Counted from the stretch's first letter, positions 37,766 through 47,943 are shown. The stretch: 64,000 nucleotides of DNA from Microbacterium soli (GCF_039539005.1 NZ_BAABCP010000001.1:620001-684000); one strand, 5' to 3'. Numbers and translations: made by a program. Notes: a model not told the origin generated them from the letters alone.

Positions 37766-37771
37766 AGACTA
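37766..37771 (-). promoter_or_regulatory. Leaderless -10 box (TAGTCT) of guaB3
   Basis: TAGTCT, 6 bases, then GTG 37759; supports GTG over the ATG two codons later. Confidence 0.5.
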
Positions 37772-37846
37772 CCCGGCCGCCCCGACACCGCCGCCCCGCT
37801 CCCCGCGCTCCTCCCCTCCCGCCCTTCCCCTCCCGCACCTCCCCAT

Positions 37847-37924
37847 TCACCGAGAACAGGAGATTCGTCCGATACAGGACGGATCCCGGGATATCGTCCT
37901 GTCCTCATCGAATCTCCTGTTCTC
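37847..37924. repeat. Intergenic palindrome family, copy 2
   Basis: Outer arms GAGAACAGGAGATTCG (37852-37867) and CGAATCTCCTGTTCTC (37909-37924) match over 16 bp. Inner arms ACAGGACG (37874-37881) and CGTCCTGT (37895-37902) enclose a 13-base loop. The 18-bp period of ACAGGA and of TCCTGT, and the leading TCACCG, are the same as in copy 1. It lies between divergent guaB3 and the DUF559 gene, so it is not just a terminator. Confidence 0.88.
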
Positions 37925-38026
37925 AGACACACCGAACGCCCTGCACACCGCATCCCGCGCGGCACGTTGTCCCCAGCGGTCGGGATTCGGGGCTTCGACG
38001 CGGGCGGACCCGGCATCCTCGAAGGC

Positions 38027-38872
38027 ATGAGCACTCCGCTGATGGTGTGGATGCGGCAGCACGACGGCGTCGCGCACAGCCGCGATCTGCGCGAGCACGG
38101 CTACTCCCCGTACGAGGTGCGGAAGGCGGTGGATGCCGGAGAACTGGAGCGCGTCCGACGATCCTGGCTGCTGACCCCGCACTGCTCGCCGGATCGCCGT
38201 GCCGCCGCAGCAGTCAGCGGGCGGGTGACGTGCGTGACGGCGGCGGCGCGTCTGAAGCTGTGGAGCGGGGAGTCCTCCGGCGTGCACGTGGCCGTGCCGC
38301 CGACGTCATCGAGGATCGCCCGACCGGGGCTGGTGCTGCACTGGAGCGCCGGTCCGGTGCCCGTCGCCCGCTTCACCGTCGACGATCCCGTCCTGAACGT
38401 GCTGCACCACATCGCCCACTGCCTCGCCCCGTCGGACGCGGTGATCGTCTGGGAGGCCGCACTGCGCAGGACGCTCGTCACGCTGCCGCAGCTGCGCCGC
38501 ACGGACTGGCGAAGCACCGCCGTCGACGACGTGCTCCGCCGGGTGGGCCTGCTGTCGGATTCGATGCTGGAGACCACTTTCCTCGCCATCATGCGCAGCT
38601 GCGGAGTGGAGGTCCGTCAACAGGTGCTGATCGACGGGCACCGGGTCGACGGACTCATCGGTGAGCGCCTGATCATGCAGCTGGACGGGTTCGAGTTCCA
38701 CAGCACGCCGAAGGACCGTCGCCGCGACCTGCGCCAGGACGCCCGGCTCGCGCTGCTGGGTTACACGGTCCTGCGATTCGACTACCAGCAGGTGATGTTC
38801 GACCAGGAGTATGTGCAGCAGACCATCCTCAACGCCGTCGCGCAGGGGCTGCATCTCGCGCGCCGGCGGTGA
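38027..38872 (+). CDS. DUF559 / Vsr-like nuclease-fold protein with AbiEi-like N terminus
   Basis: 281 residues. The first 50 residues (GVAHSRDLREHGYSPYEVRKAVDAGELERVRRSWLL) resemble the winged-helix of AbiEi-type antitoxins and related proteins. The last 90 residues resemble the DUF559 domain of the PD-(D/E)xK/Vsr nuclease superfamily: VDGLIGERLIMQLDGFEFH with Asp208, Asp220 and Glu223 as possible metal ligands. Such proteins are very common in actinobacteria and have no proven role. The gene stands alone, flanked on both sides by copies of the palindrome family. The ATG at 38027 matches the family start; upstream residues in frame do not. Confidence 0.82.
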   Translation: MSTPLMVWMRQHDGVAHSRDLREHGYSPYEVRKAVDAGELERVRRSWLLTPHCSPDRRAAAAVSGRVTCVTAAARLKLWSGESSGVHVAVPPTSSRIARPGLVLHWSAGPVPVARFTVDDPVLNVLHHIAHCLAPSDAVIVWEAALRRTLVTLPQLRRTDWRSTAVDDVLRRVGLLSDSMLETTFLAIMRSCGVEVRQQVLIDGHRVDGLIGERLIMQLDGFEFHSTPKDRRRDLRQDARLALLGYTVLRFDYQQVMFDQEYVQQTILNAVAQGLHLARRR

Positions 38873-38907
38873 ATCCCCTGCCGCCCGCCCTCTGACCCCT
38901 CGTGCTG

Positions 38908-38985
38908 TCACCGATAACAGGAGATTCGCTCGATACAGGACGGATGCCACGCACATCTTCCTGTTCTCGGTGAATCTCCTGTTCT
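38908..38985. repeat. Intergenic palindrome family, copy 3
   Basis: Outer arms AACAGGAGATTC (38916-38927) and GAATCTCCTGTT (38972-38983) match over 12 bp. The inner ACAGGA (38935-38940) and TCCTGT (38959-38964) match over 6 bp. The 18-bp periods and leading TCACCG are kept, with one extra base in the loop. It lies between the convergent ends of the DUF559 gene and the decarboxylase gene. This is the most diverged copy. Confidence 0.85.
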
Positions 38986-39045
38986 GGAGAAAGGACAGCG
39001 AGACGGCAGGTGCACGACGCGGCAGGCACCGCGGTGGCGGGCGGG

Positions 39046-40524
39046 TCAGCGCGGCTCGGAGCCGCGCGCCAGCAGCTCGGTCAGCAGCGCTTCGGCGACC
39101 GGCGGCGGCAGCTGCTCGATCAGAGCCATGAGCTGCGCCATGGGGCGGCCGGAGGGCACCGCATCCGCCCCGGCCAGACGCAGCAGGCGCCACGAGACAG
39201 CAGGCCCCGGCACGCGCCCGCCCTCACCGTAGCCGAGCGCCCGCAGTCCCGCCGCCAGCATCCGCGCGTTCGCCCGCGGCCGTCCGCGCACGGAGTCGGA
39301 TGCCGAGCGCAGGGCATCCGTGAATTCGGTGATGCGCTGCTCGAGCACCGGGGTGAAGGTGAGATGCGCACTGTGCGGGATGCGCACGCCGTCTGACTGC
39401 AGCCGGCCGGGCTGATGCTGGATGCGCCACCCGCGACCGACGAGGGCGTCCGCGAGATGGTACGGATCCACCTGCTGCTCCGGTGGGGCAGAGGCGTCGG
39501 CGACCAGCGTCATCGCCGGCCCGGTCGGTTCGCCCATCACGGACAGGCCGCGGATGCCGTCGACAGCCGTGCGCACGGCGGCTGCGACCCGCTGGATCGA
39601 CCCGACGAGCTCGGCGTACCCGCGCTCCCCGAGGTGCTGCGTGATCGCCCACGCGGCGGCCAGCGGAGACGCGGAGCGGGAGCCGAGCAGGGTGGGGTTG
39701 ACCACCGGGTACCCGGCCCAGCGCGTCGTCGCGAAGAACTGCGCACGATGCCGCCGCCGACCGCGATGCAGGAGCACCGAGACGCCCTTGGGCGCGTAGC
39801 CGAACTTGTGCAGATCGGCGGACATGCTCGTCACTCCGCGCGCACGGAAGTCCCAGCGCGGCAGCCCCGGCCACCACGGCAGCACGAAGCCGCCGAAGCA
39901 CGCGTCGACGTGGCAGGAGATGCCCCGGTCGTCGGCCGCGGCGGCCACCTCCTCGATCGGATCGAGCACGCCGCTCGGGTACGCGGGGGCCGACACGACG
40001 ACCATCGCGACGTCGTCACCCATCCGCTCGACGAGGTCCGCAGCGCGCACCGCGCCGTTCTCGCAGCACGGCACCGCGTCCACATCCAGATCGAACAGCA
40101 GCGCGGCCTTCTGGAAGGCGGCATGCGCATTCGTCGACGTCAGCAGCCGCGGCCGCCCGCCCTCCGGATGCGCGCGCCGCCACAGATCACGGGCGGTCTT
40201 CACCGCGAGCAGGCAGCTCTCGGTTCCCCCGCTGGTGATCGAGCCGACGACGGAGCGACCGCCGTGCAGCACCCGTCGTGTGAAGCCCACGAGGTCCCGT
40301 TCCATCACGGCGATCGAGGGGAACACCGTCGGGTCCAGCCCGTTCAGCGGCCGGGCGAGGCTCGCCGCGGCATCGGCGAGTTCATCGAGCTCCCCCCTGC
40401 CGGAGTCGTACACGTACGAGAGCACCCGCCCGCCGTGCGTGGGCGCGTCCCGCGCCCGCAGCGCCCGGAGCCGCCCGAGGATCTCATCGGTGTCCGCCCC
40501 CGCACTCCGTCTCGCGACGCTCAT
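39046..40524 (-). CDS. PLP-dependent decarboxylase/lyase, sphingosine-1-phosphate lyase-like
   Basis: 492-residue fold-type I PLP enzyme. GGTESCLLAVKTARD binds the cofactor phosphate, HVDACFGGFVLPW carries the Asp that contacts the pyridine nitrogen, and Lys240 in SADLHKFGYAPKG forms the Schiff base. The order and motifs are closest to sphingosine-1-phosphate lyase and glutamate-decarboxylase-like enzymes. The last 100 residues (after about 390) are an extra helical region. Its ATG overlaps the transporter stop (ATGA). The substrate is unknown; bacteria of this group are not known for sphingolipids, so an amino acid is an alternative. Confidence 0.85.
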   Translation of the reverse strand: MSVARRSAGADTDEILGRLRALRARDAPTHGGRVLSYVYDSGRGELDELADAAASLARPLNGLDPTVFPSIAVMERDLVGFTRRVLHGGRSVVGSITSGGTESCLLAVKTARDLWRRAHPEGGRPRLLTSTNAHAAFQKAALLFDLDVDAVPCCENGAVRAADLVERMGDDVAMVVVSAPAYPSGVLDPIEEVAAAADDRGISCHVDACFGGFVLPWWPGLPRWDFRARGVTSMSADLHKFGYAPKGVSVLLHRGRRRHRAQFFATTRWAGYPVVNPTLLGSRSASPLAAAWAITQHLGERGYAELVGSIQRVAAAVRTAVDGIRGLSVMGEPTGPAMTLVADASAPPEQQVDPYHLADALVGRGWRIQHQPGRLQSDGVRIPHSAHLTFTPVLEQRITEFTDALRSASDSVRGRPRANARMLAAGLRALGYGEGGRVPGPAVSWRLLRLAGADAVPSGRPMAQLMALIEQLPPPVAEALLTELLARGSEPR

Positions 40525-41876
40525 GCGGAGGTGCCCACGATGTCCTGCTCACGCAGCCGGTACCGGGCGAGCACGAACAGGCTCAGGACCATCAGCACGG
40601 CGGGGAGGACGCTGAACGACACGGCGATCCCCATCACGGCGGATGCCGGCTGCGTCACCGTCTCGCCGACCGTCGTCTCCACATAGTCGGTGGCGGCGAG
40701 CACGAGGGCGAGCACCGTGCCGCCCAGCGCCATCCCCGTCGTCTCGCCCGCCGTCCAGACCCCGCCGAAGATCCCGGAGCGGTTGTCGCCACCGGTCGCC
40801 GTGCGGTCGTAGGCGATGACGTCCGGCAGCATGGCCATCGGCAGCGTCTGCATGCCCGCGTAGGCGGCGCCGGCCAGCCCCACGGGCGCGAGGATCCACC
40901 ACCCCGGCGACCACACCATGAGCGCGAGCACGAGCGTCGCCAGCAGGAACACGGCACTGGCGAGCCGGAACGCGCGCTCCTTGCCGATGCGGTCGGCGAT
41001 GGCCTTCCACACCGGCGCCATGAGCAGCGCGGGGGCGATGAGCGCCACGAACAGCTGCGTCACCGCGGACTCGTCGTCCAGCACCCAGCGCGCGACGTAC
41101 TGGGCGGCGGCGAGCATCAGGCCCGTCGCCAGGCCCTGCAGCATGAAGGTCACCAGCAGCACGCGGAACGGCTGGCTCTCGCGCAGCACGATGATCCCGT
41201 CCCGGTAGTGCTCGCCGATCGTCGCGCCGGGCCGCACCGGCAGCAGCGGACGCCGCGGCGCCACCCCCGCCGAGACCAGCATCCCGACGCCCAGGACGAT
41301 GCCGGCGATGACGGCCATCAGGAGGTAGCCGCGCAGCGGATCGTCGGGGAACAGCGCGCGCAGCTCGGGCCCGCCCGCGCCGAACAGCAGGATGGCGAAG
41401 GTCAGCACCACCACCCGCCAGCTCAGCAGCCGCGTGCGCTCGCGGTAGTCGTCGGTGAGCTCGGCGGGCAGGGCGATGTACGGCACCTGGAACAGGCTGA
41501 AGCAGGTCGCGGCGGCCATGAACGCCACGAGCACCCAGATCGCGGCGGGCACGGCCCCGAACCCGGCGGGCACCGCGAAGGTCAGCACGAAGGCGATGGG
41601 GAGGCCGATGCCGCCGATGACCATCGCCCGGCGGCGGGATCCGGTGTGCGCGAGCGCCCGGTCGCTGAGTCCGCCGATGACCGGATCGATGAGCACGTCC
41701 CACACCTTGGCGGCCGTGACGATGGCACCGGCCGCGAGCGCCGTCACCCCCAGCGAGTCGGTGAGGTAGTACACGAGCACCAGGCCGGGGAGCGTCCCGA
41801 AGCCGCCCGTGCCGAGTGACCCGATCGCATAGCGCGAGATCTGCCCGCGCGTGAGCGAATTCGGCTCTGAACCCAT
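40521..41876 (-). CDS. MFS transporter of the glycoside-pentoside-hexuronide symporter type
   Basis: 451 residues with twelve hydrophobic segments. KVWDVLIDPVIGGLSDRALAHTGSRRRAM, between helices 2 and 3, is typical of GPH-family sodium/proton symporters, and MLPDVIAYDRTATGGDNRSGIFGG before helix 10 matches as well. The start ATG 41876 follows TAGAGT and 7 bases; an upstream reading from 41981 lacks similarity. It is co-transcribed with the PLP lyase, so the two probably share a substrate or product. Confidence 0.88.
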   Translation of the reverse strand: MGSEPNSLTRGQISRYAIGSLGTGGFGTLPGLVLVYYLTDSLGVTALAAGAIVTAAKVWDVLIDPVIGGLSDRALAHTGSRRRAMVIGGIGLPIAFVLTFAVPAGFGAVPAAIWVLVAFMAAATCFSLFQVPYIALPAELTDDYRERTRLLSWRVVVLTFAILLFGAGGPELRALFPDDPLRGYLLMAVIAGIVLGVGMLVSAGVAPRRPLLPVRPGATIGEHYRDGIIVLRESQPFRVLLVTFMLQGLATGLMLAAAQYVARWVLDDESAVTQLFVALIAPALLMAPVWKAIADRIGKERAFRLASAVFLLATLVLALMVWSPGWWILAPVGLAGAAYAGMQTLPMAMLPDVIAYDRTATGGDNRSGIFGGVWTAGETTGMALGGTVLALVLAATDYVETTVGETVTQPASAVMGIAVSFSVLPAVLMVLSLFVLARYRLREQDIVGTSA

Positions 41877-41883
41877 GCCGATC

Positions 41884-41889
41884 ACTCTA
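41884..41889 (-). promoter_or_regulatory. Leaderless -10 box (TAGAGT) of the symporter-lyase operon
   Basis: TAGAGT, 7 bases, then ATG 41876. Confidence 0.5.
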
Positions 41890-41959
41890 GTGCGGGTCGG
41901 CGACACTGCTCTCGAGCAGTCGTCCGGCGACCCCGCTGACCCAGCATTCCCCGTATGCG

Positions 41960-41992
41960 GGGGCGGGCGGATGCCGTGCATCCGCCCGCCCC
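41960..41992. terminator. guaB terminator with GGATGC-CGT-GCATCC tip
   Basis: A 15-bp perfect stem (GGGGCGGGCGGATGC) with a 3-base loop begins 23 bases after the guaB stop on the minus strand. Its tip is the inverted pair GGATGC/GCATCC, as in two other terminators of this window. Confidence 0.85.
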
Positions 41993-42014
41993 GGGACTCC
42001 CCGTCGGGAGCGAC

Positions 42015-43694
<1,680 letters not shown>

Positions 43695-43735
43695 TCAGGA
43701 CGCGCGGCAGGGTTCGGGAAAGCGGCTCGGAGGGT

Positions 43736-43741
43736 TAGGCT
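43736..43741 (+). promoter_or_regulatory. Leaderless -10 box (TAGGCT) of the liv operon
   Basis: TAGGCT, 7 bases, then ATG 43749. Confidence 0.5.
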
Positions 43742-43748
43742 CAAGTGC

Positions 43749-45152
43749 ATGTCCGTCACCCGAACGGCCTCGCTGGGACCGCTCGGACGCACTCAACGTG
43801 GAGGCCCCGTGGGACTCAGAAACCCCGCGCGCAGGAGACCGCGATCCGGTCTTCTCGCTCTCATCGCAGCACTGGCATCCGTGATGCTGGCCGTGCTCAT
43901 CGCCCCGGCCGCATTCGCGGCGCCGGGCGATGACCAGGAGAAGACCGACTTCTACTTCGCCGGGTCGATCACCTTCGAGGACGCCCCGATCGACGGCGTG
44001 GTCATCGGGGTCGACGGCGGCGGCTTCACCGCGGAGACGAAGACGGATGCCGAGGGCAAGTGGCGTCTGTATGTTCCGGAGAAGGACACCTACCGGCTGA
44101 AGGTCGACGAGGACACCCTGCCGGAGGGCGTCATCATCGACGCCGAGCAGCTCCCCCCGGGCGTGAGCCCCGTGGAGGGGAGCACCGGCGAGTTCGACGC
44201 CGAGTTCGGTCTGACGGGCACGAAGATCATCAACCTGTTCCTCGGCGAGGGCGAGCGCATCACGACCTCGTTCGCCGACCAGCTCATCGGCCGCACGATC
44301 GGCGGCATCAACTTCGGTCTGCTGCTGGGGCTCGCGTCGATGGGCGCGGCGCTCATCTACGGCACGACGCGGCTGGGCAACTTCGCGCACGGCGAGATGG
44401 TCAGCTGGGGCGGCGTGATCGCCGTGCTGTGCACGTCGTTCTGGAGCCTCCCGCTGTGGGTGGGCGTTGTCGCGGCCGTCATCGCGGGCGCGCTGCTGGG
44501 ATGGGCGATGGATGCCGGGCTCTGGGGACCGCTGCGCAAGCGCGGCCTCGGCGTGGTGCAGCTCATGATCGTCAGCATCGGCCTCTCACTGGCTCTGCGG
44601 TACGTGCTGCAGTTCATGATCGGCGGCGGCACGCACCAGCTGCCCGGCGCCAGCCCGGATCCGATGCACTTCGGCCCGGTCACGCTGTCGTACATCGACA
44701 TCACGGGCATGTCGATCAGCCTCGTCGCGATCCTCGCGATGGCGTACTTCCTCAACCGCACCCGCATCGGGAAGGCCACCCGGGCCATCTCGGACAACCC
44801 GCAGCTGGCCGCGGCATCCGGGATCGACGTCGACCGGGTCATCCGCATCGTGTGGATCATCTCCGGGACGCTGGCGGCGATGTCGGGCGTGCTGTGGACC
44901 TACTTCCGCCCGGGCGTGCAGTGGAACATGGGCATGCAGATGCTGCTGCTGATCTTCTGCGCCATCACGCTCGGCGGACTCGGATCGGCGATGGGCGCGC
45001 TGATCGGATCGCTCATCGTGGGCGTCGCCGTCGAGGTGTCGACGCTGTGGATCCCCACGGACCTGAAGTACGCCAGCGCCCTTCTCGCACTGATCATCGT
45101 TCTCCTCGTCAGACCGCAGGGTCTGTTCGGGCGCAGGGAAAGGCTGGGCTGA
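43749..45152 (+). CDS. livH: Branched-chain amino-acid ABC permease LivH with N-terminal extracytoplasmic domain
   Basis: 467 residues, about 170 more than a usual LivH. Residues about 33-58 form a signal-peptide-like segment (LLALIAALASVMLAVLIAPAAFAAPG). Residues about 65-135 look like a small beta-sandwich of the carboxypeptidase-regulatory/SpaA type (TFEDAPIDGVVIGVDGGGFTAETKTDAEGKWRLYV). The permease part starts about residue 175 (LIGRTIGGINFGLLLGLASMGAALIYG) and has the LivH loop ATRAISDNPQLAAASGIDVDR. The extra domain would sit outside the membrane and may contact the binding protein or wall. First gene of livHMGF. Confidence 0.92.
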   Translation: MSVTRTASLGPLGRTQRGGPVGLRNPARRRPRSGLLALIAALASVMLAVLIAPAAFAAPGDDQEKTDFYFAGSITFEDAPIDGVVIGVDGGGFTAETKTDAEGKWRLYVPEKDTYRLKVDEDTLPEGVIIDAEQLPPGVSPVEGSTGEFDAEFGLTGTKIINLFLGEGERITTSFADQLIGRTIGGINFGLLLGLASMGAALIYGTTRLGNFAHGEMVSWGGVIAVLCTSFWSLPLWVGVVAAVIAGALLGWAMDAGLWGPLRKRGLGVVQLMIVSIGLSLALRYVLQFMIGGGTHQLPGASPDPMHFGPVTLSYIDITGMSISLVAILAMAYFLNRTRIGKATRAISDNPQLAAASGIDVDRVIRIVWIISGTLAAMSGVLWTYFRPGVQWNMGMQMLLLIFCAITLGGLGSAMGALIGSLIVGVAVEVSTLWIPTDLKYASALLALIIVLLVRPQGLFGRRERLG

Positions 45153-45155
45153 CGC

Positions 45156-46139
45156 ATGGATTTCGGAAGCATCTTCGGCAACACCCTGGTCTACCTGTTC
45201 CACCCCGTCACGATCGCCTACGCGCTGGCCGCCACGGGCCTTGCCGTGCACTTCGGATATGCGGGCCTGCTGAACTTCGGCATGGCCGCGTTCATGGCCG
45301 TCGGCGCCTACGGGTACGCGATCCCCGTGCTGTCCTTCGGGCTGCCGTGGTGGATGGGCATGATCATCGGCATGCTGGGCGGCGTGCTGTGCGCACTGGT
45401 CCTGGGCATCCCGACCCTGCGCCTGCGCGCCGACTATCTCGCCATCGCGACGATCGCGACGGCTGAGATCGTGCGCCTGCTGTTCCAGACCGAGCTCTTC
45501 AAGGAGTACACCAACTCCGCGGGGGGCCTGACCGGCTACAACCAGGCCGGCGGGTTCACCGACATGAACCCCATCCCGCCGGGCACGTACGGTTTCGGAC
45601 CGTTCACCTACACCGCCGGGCAGCTCTGGGATCGGGTCTTCGGCCTGATCGTCCTGGTGCTGGCGATCCTGCTGGTGTGGGCGCTCATGCGCAGCCCGTG
45701 GGGCCGTGTGCTCAAGGGCATCCGCGAGGATGAGGACGCCGTGCGGTCGCTGGGCAAGAACGTCTTCGCCTACAAGATGCAGGCGCTCATCATCGGCGGT
45801 GTCATCGGCGCGATGGGCGGCGTCATCTTCGTGCTGCCCTCCTCGGTGCAGCCGGGCAGCTACTCCACCTCGCTGACGTTCTTCCTGTGGACGATCCTGC
45901 TGCTCGGCGGCGCCGCCACCGTGCTCGGCCCGACGCTGGGCGCCGTGCTGTTCTGGATGGTGTTCTCGTTCCTCGGGAACCTGCTGCCGCAGGCGGCCGC
46001 GGCCGGGTTCCTCCCGATCACCGAGACCCAGGCCGCCGTCGTCAACTGGATCTTCGCCGGTGTCGTGCTCATGCTGCTGGTGATCTTCCGCCCGCAGGGA
46101 ATCCTCGGAGACAAGAGGGAGATGACCTTTGTCCGCTGA
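45156..46139 (+). CDS. livM: Branched-chain amino-acid ABC permease LivM
   Basis: 327 residues with about nine hydrophobic segments. The GYAGLLNFGMAAFMAVGAY opening and the loop SPWGRVLKGIREDEDAVRSLGKNVFAYK are typical LivM motifs. It starts 4 bases after livH and overlaps livG by 11 bases. Confidence 0.94.
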   Translation: MDFGSIFGNTLVYLFHPVTIAYALAATGLAVHFGYAGLLNFGMAAFMAVGAYGYAIPVLSFGLPWWMGMIIGMLGGVLCALVLGIPTLRLRADYLAIATIATAEIVRLLFQTELFKEYTNSAGGLTGYNQAGGFTDMNPIPPGTYGFGPFTYTAGQLWDRVFGLIVLVLAILLVWALMRSPWGRVLKGIREDEDAVRSLGKNVFAYKMQALIIGGVIGAMGGVIFVLPSSVQPGSYSTSLTFFLWTILLLGGAATVLGPTLGAVLFWMVFSFLGNLLPQAAAAGFLPITETQAAVVNWIFAGVVLMLLVIFRPQGILGDKREMTFVR

Positions 46140-47148
46140 GAATCAGGGCTCGGACCAGAGCCAGAACACCGCCGACGTCGCGGAGACGCCCACCGGCAGC
46201 ATCCGCCGTCCGAAGACCACGGGCCTGGCGACCGGACCCGCCGCACCGGGCGTCCCCAAGGTCGACCCCATCCTCATCGTCGACGGCGTGGAACGCCGCT
46301 TCGGCGGCCTGGCGGCCGTCGACATCGACCACCTGGAGATCCCGCGTCACGCGATCACGGCCCTCATCGGCCCGAACGGCGCGGGCAAGACCACCCTGTT
46401 CAACCTGCTGTGCGGCTTCGACCGGCCCAACGCCGGCAAGTGGTCCTTCGACGGGCGCAATCTCGCGGGCGTACCCTCGTTCAAGGTCGCCCGCATGGGT
46501 CAGGTGCGCACGTTCCAGCTCACGAAGTCGCTGTCGCTGCTGTCGGTGCTGGAGAACATGAAGCTCGGCGCGCCGCACCAGATCGGCGAGGGGTTCTGGG
46601 CGAGCATCCTGCCGTTCCTGTGGCGCAGGCAGGAGGCGGAGATCGAGGAGAAGGCCAAGGGCCTGCTCAAGCGGTTCAAGCTGGACGCCAAGGAGTCCGA
46701 CTTCGCGGCCTCACTGTCGGGCGGTCAGCGCAAGCTCCTGGAGATGGCGCGCGCGCTCATGAGCGACCCGACGCTGGTGATGCTCGATGAGCCGATGGCA
46801 GGCGTCAACCCGGCTCTCACGCAGTCGCTGCTGGACCACATCCTGGATCTGAAGGATCAGGGGATGACGGTGCTGTTCGTCGAACACGACATGCACATGG
46901 TGCGCCATATCGCCGACTGGGTCGTCGTGATGGCGGAGGGCCGTGTCGTGGCGGAGGGCCCGCCGGAGGCCGTCATGGAGGAGCCTGCCGTGGTGGACGC
47001 GTACCTCGGCGCCCACCAGGACGTCGACCTCGGCGCGGTGACCGGGCGCATCGCCGTGTCCGGCACGGACACGGCGGCGGTGAAGGTGCGCGAGAGGATC
47101 GAGGCCGAGGCCAGCGCGGAGATCGAGGACGAAGGAGACAGGCCATGA
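46129..47148 (+). CDS. livG: Branched-chain amino-acid ABC ATP-binding protein LivG
   Basis: 339-residue ATPase, longer than usual because of an N-terminal acidic, Gln/Thr-rich stretch of about 45 residues and a charged C-terminal tail of about 45. Walker A is GPNGAGKTTL, the signature LSGGQRKLLE and Walker B LVMLDEPMAGV. The start is TTG at 46129, inside the end of livM, with GGGAG 7 bases before it. TTG is uncommon but no better start is near. Confidence 0.93.
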   Translation: MSAENQGSDQSQNTADVAETPTGSIRRPKTTGLATGPAAPGVPKVDPILIVDGVERRFGGLAAVDIDHLEIPRHAITALIGPNGAGKTTLFNLLCGFDRPNAGKWSFDGRNLAGVPSFKVARMGQVRTFQLTKSLSLLSVLENMKLGAPHQIGEGFWASILPFLWRRQEAEIEEKAKGLLKRFKLDAKESDFAASLSGGQRKLLEMARALMSDPTLVMLDEPMAGVNPALTQSLLDHILDLKDQGMTVLFVEHDMHMVRHIADWVVVMAEGRVVAEGPPEAVMEEPAVVDAYLGAHQDVDLGAVTGRIAVSGTDTAAVKVRERIEAEASAEIEDEGDRP

Positions 47149-47921
47149 CCGACGCCCCGACCGGCGCCGCACAGGCGGCGGCGCTCAGCGACGAGGTGAT
47201 CGTCGAGCTGACCGACGTCCACGCCGGGTATCTGCCCGGAGTCAACATCCTCAACGGCGCGAATCTCGTCGCCCGCAAGGGCGAGCTGATCGGCATCATC
47301 GGGCCGAACGGCGCAGGCAAGTCGACGCTGCTGAAGTCCATCTTCGGGATGGTGCACGTGCGCGGCGGGGACATCACCGTCAAGGGCGAGAGCATCGTCG
47401 GGCTCAAGGCCGACCGGCTCGTGCAGCGCGGCGTGGCGTTCGTGCCGCAGACGAACAACGTCTTCCCCTCGCTGACCATCGCCGAGAACCTGCAGATGGG
47501 CCTGTACCAGAACCCGAAGATCTACGAGGAGCGGCTGGAGTTCGTCACCGGGATCTTCGAAGAGCTGGGCAAGCGGCTCAAGCAGCGCGCGGGATCGCTC
47601 TCCGGCGGTGAGCGCCAGATGGTGGCGATGTCGCGGGCGCTCATGATGGATCCGTCGGTGCTGCTGCTGGACGAGCCGTCGGCCGGCCTGTCGCCCGTGC
47701 GTCAGGACGACGCGTTCATCCGCGTCTCCGACATCAACAAGGCCGGCGTCACGACGATCATGGTCGAGCAGAACGCCCGGCGCTGCCTGCAGATCTGCGA
47801 CCGCGGCTACGTGCTCGACCAGGGCAAGGACGCCTACGAGGGCACCGGCCGCGAGCTGCTGGAGGACCCGAAGGTCATCGGGCTGTACCTCGGCACCCTC
47901 GGGCAGGACGACGCCGCGTAG
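47145..47921 (+). CDS. livF: Branched-chain amino-acid ABC ATP-binding protein LivF
   Basis: 258-residue ATPase. Walker A is GPNGAGKSTL, the signature LSGGERQMVA and Walker B LLLDEPSAGLSP, with the LivF-type switch MVEQNARRCLQ. Its ATG overlaps the livG stop (ATGA). It ends 22 bases before a 17-bp hairpin. Confidence 0.95.
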   Translation: MTDAPTGAAQAAALSDEVIVELTDVHAGYLPGVNILNGANLVARKGELIGIIGPNGAGKSTLLKSIFGMVHVRGGDITVKGESIVGLKADRLVQRGVAFVPQTNNVFPSLTIAENLQMGLYQNPKIYEERLEFVTGIFEELGKRLKQRAGSLSGGERQMVAMSRALMMDPSVLLLDEPSAGLSPVRQDDAFIRVSDINKAGVTTIMVEQNARRCLQICDRGYVLDQGKDAYEGTGRELLEDPKVIGLYLGTLGQDDAA

Positions 47922-47943
47922 GTCGTTCGCCGCAGAGCAGAGG

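Noticed and set aside
37847-37924. Palindrome copies as simple Rho-independent terminators
   Set aside because: Copy 2 lies between divergent genes, and the outer arms are interrupted by conserved-length internal loops with no T-run.
29966-38985. CRISPR array or insertion sequence as an explanation of the ACAGGA repeats
   Set aside because: Copies are kilobases apart, not evenly spaced, without spacers, Cas genes, transposase or visible target-site duplications.
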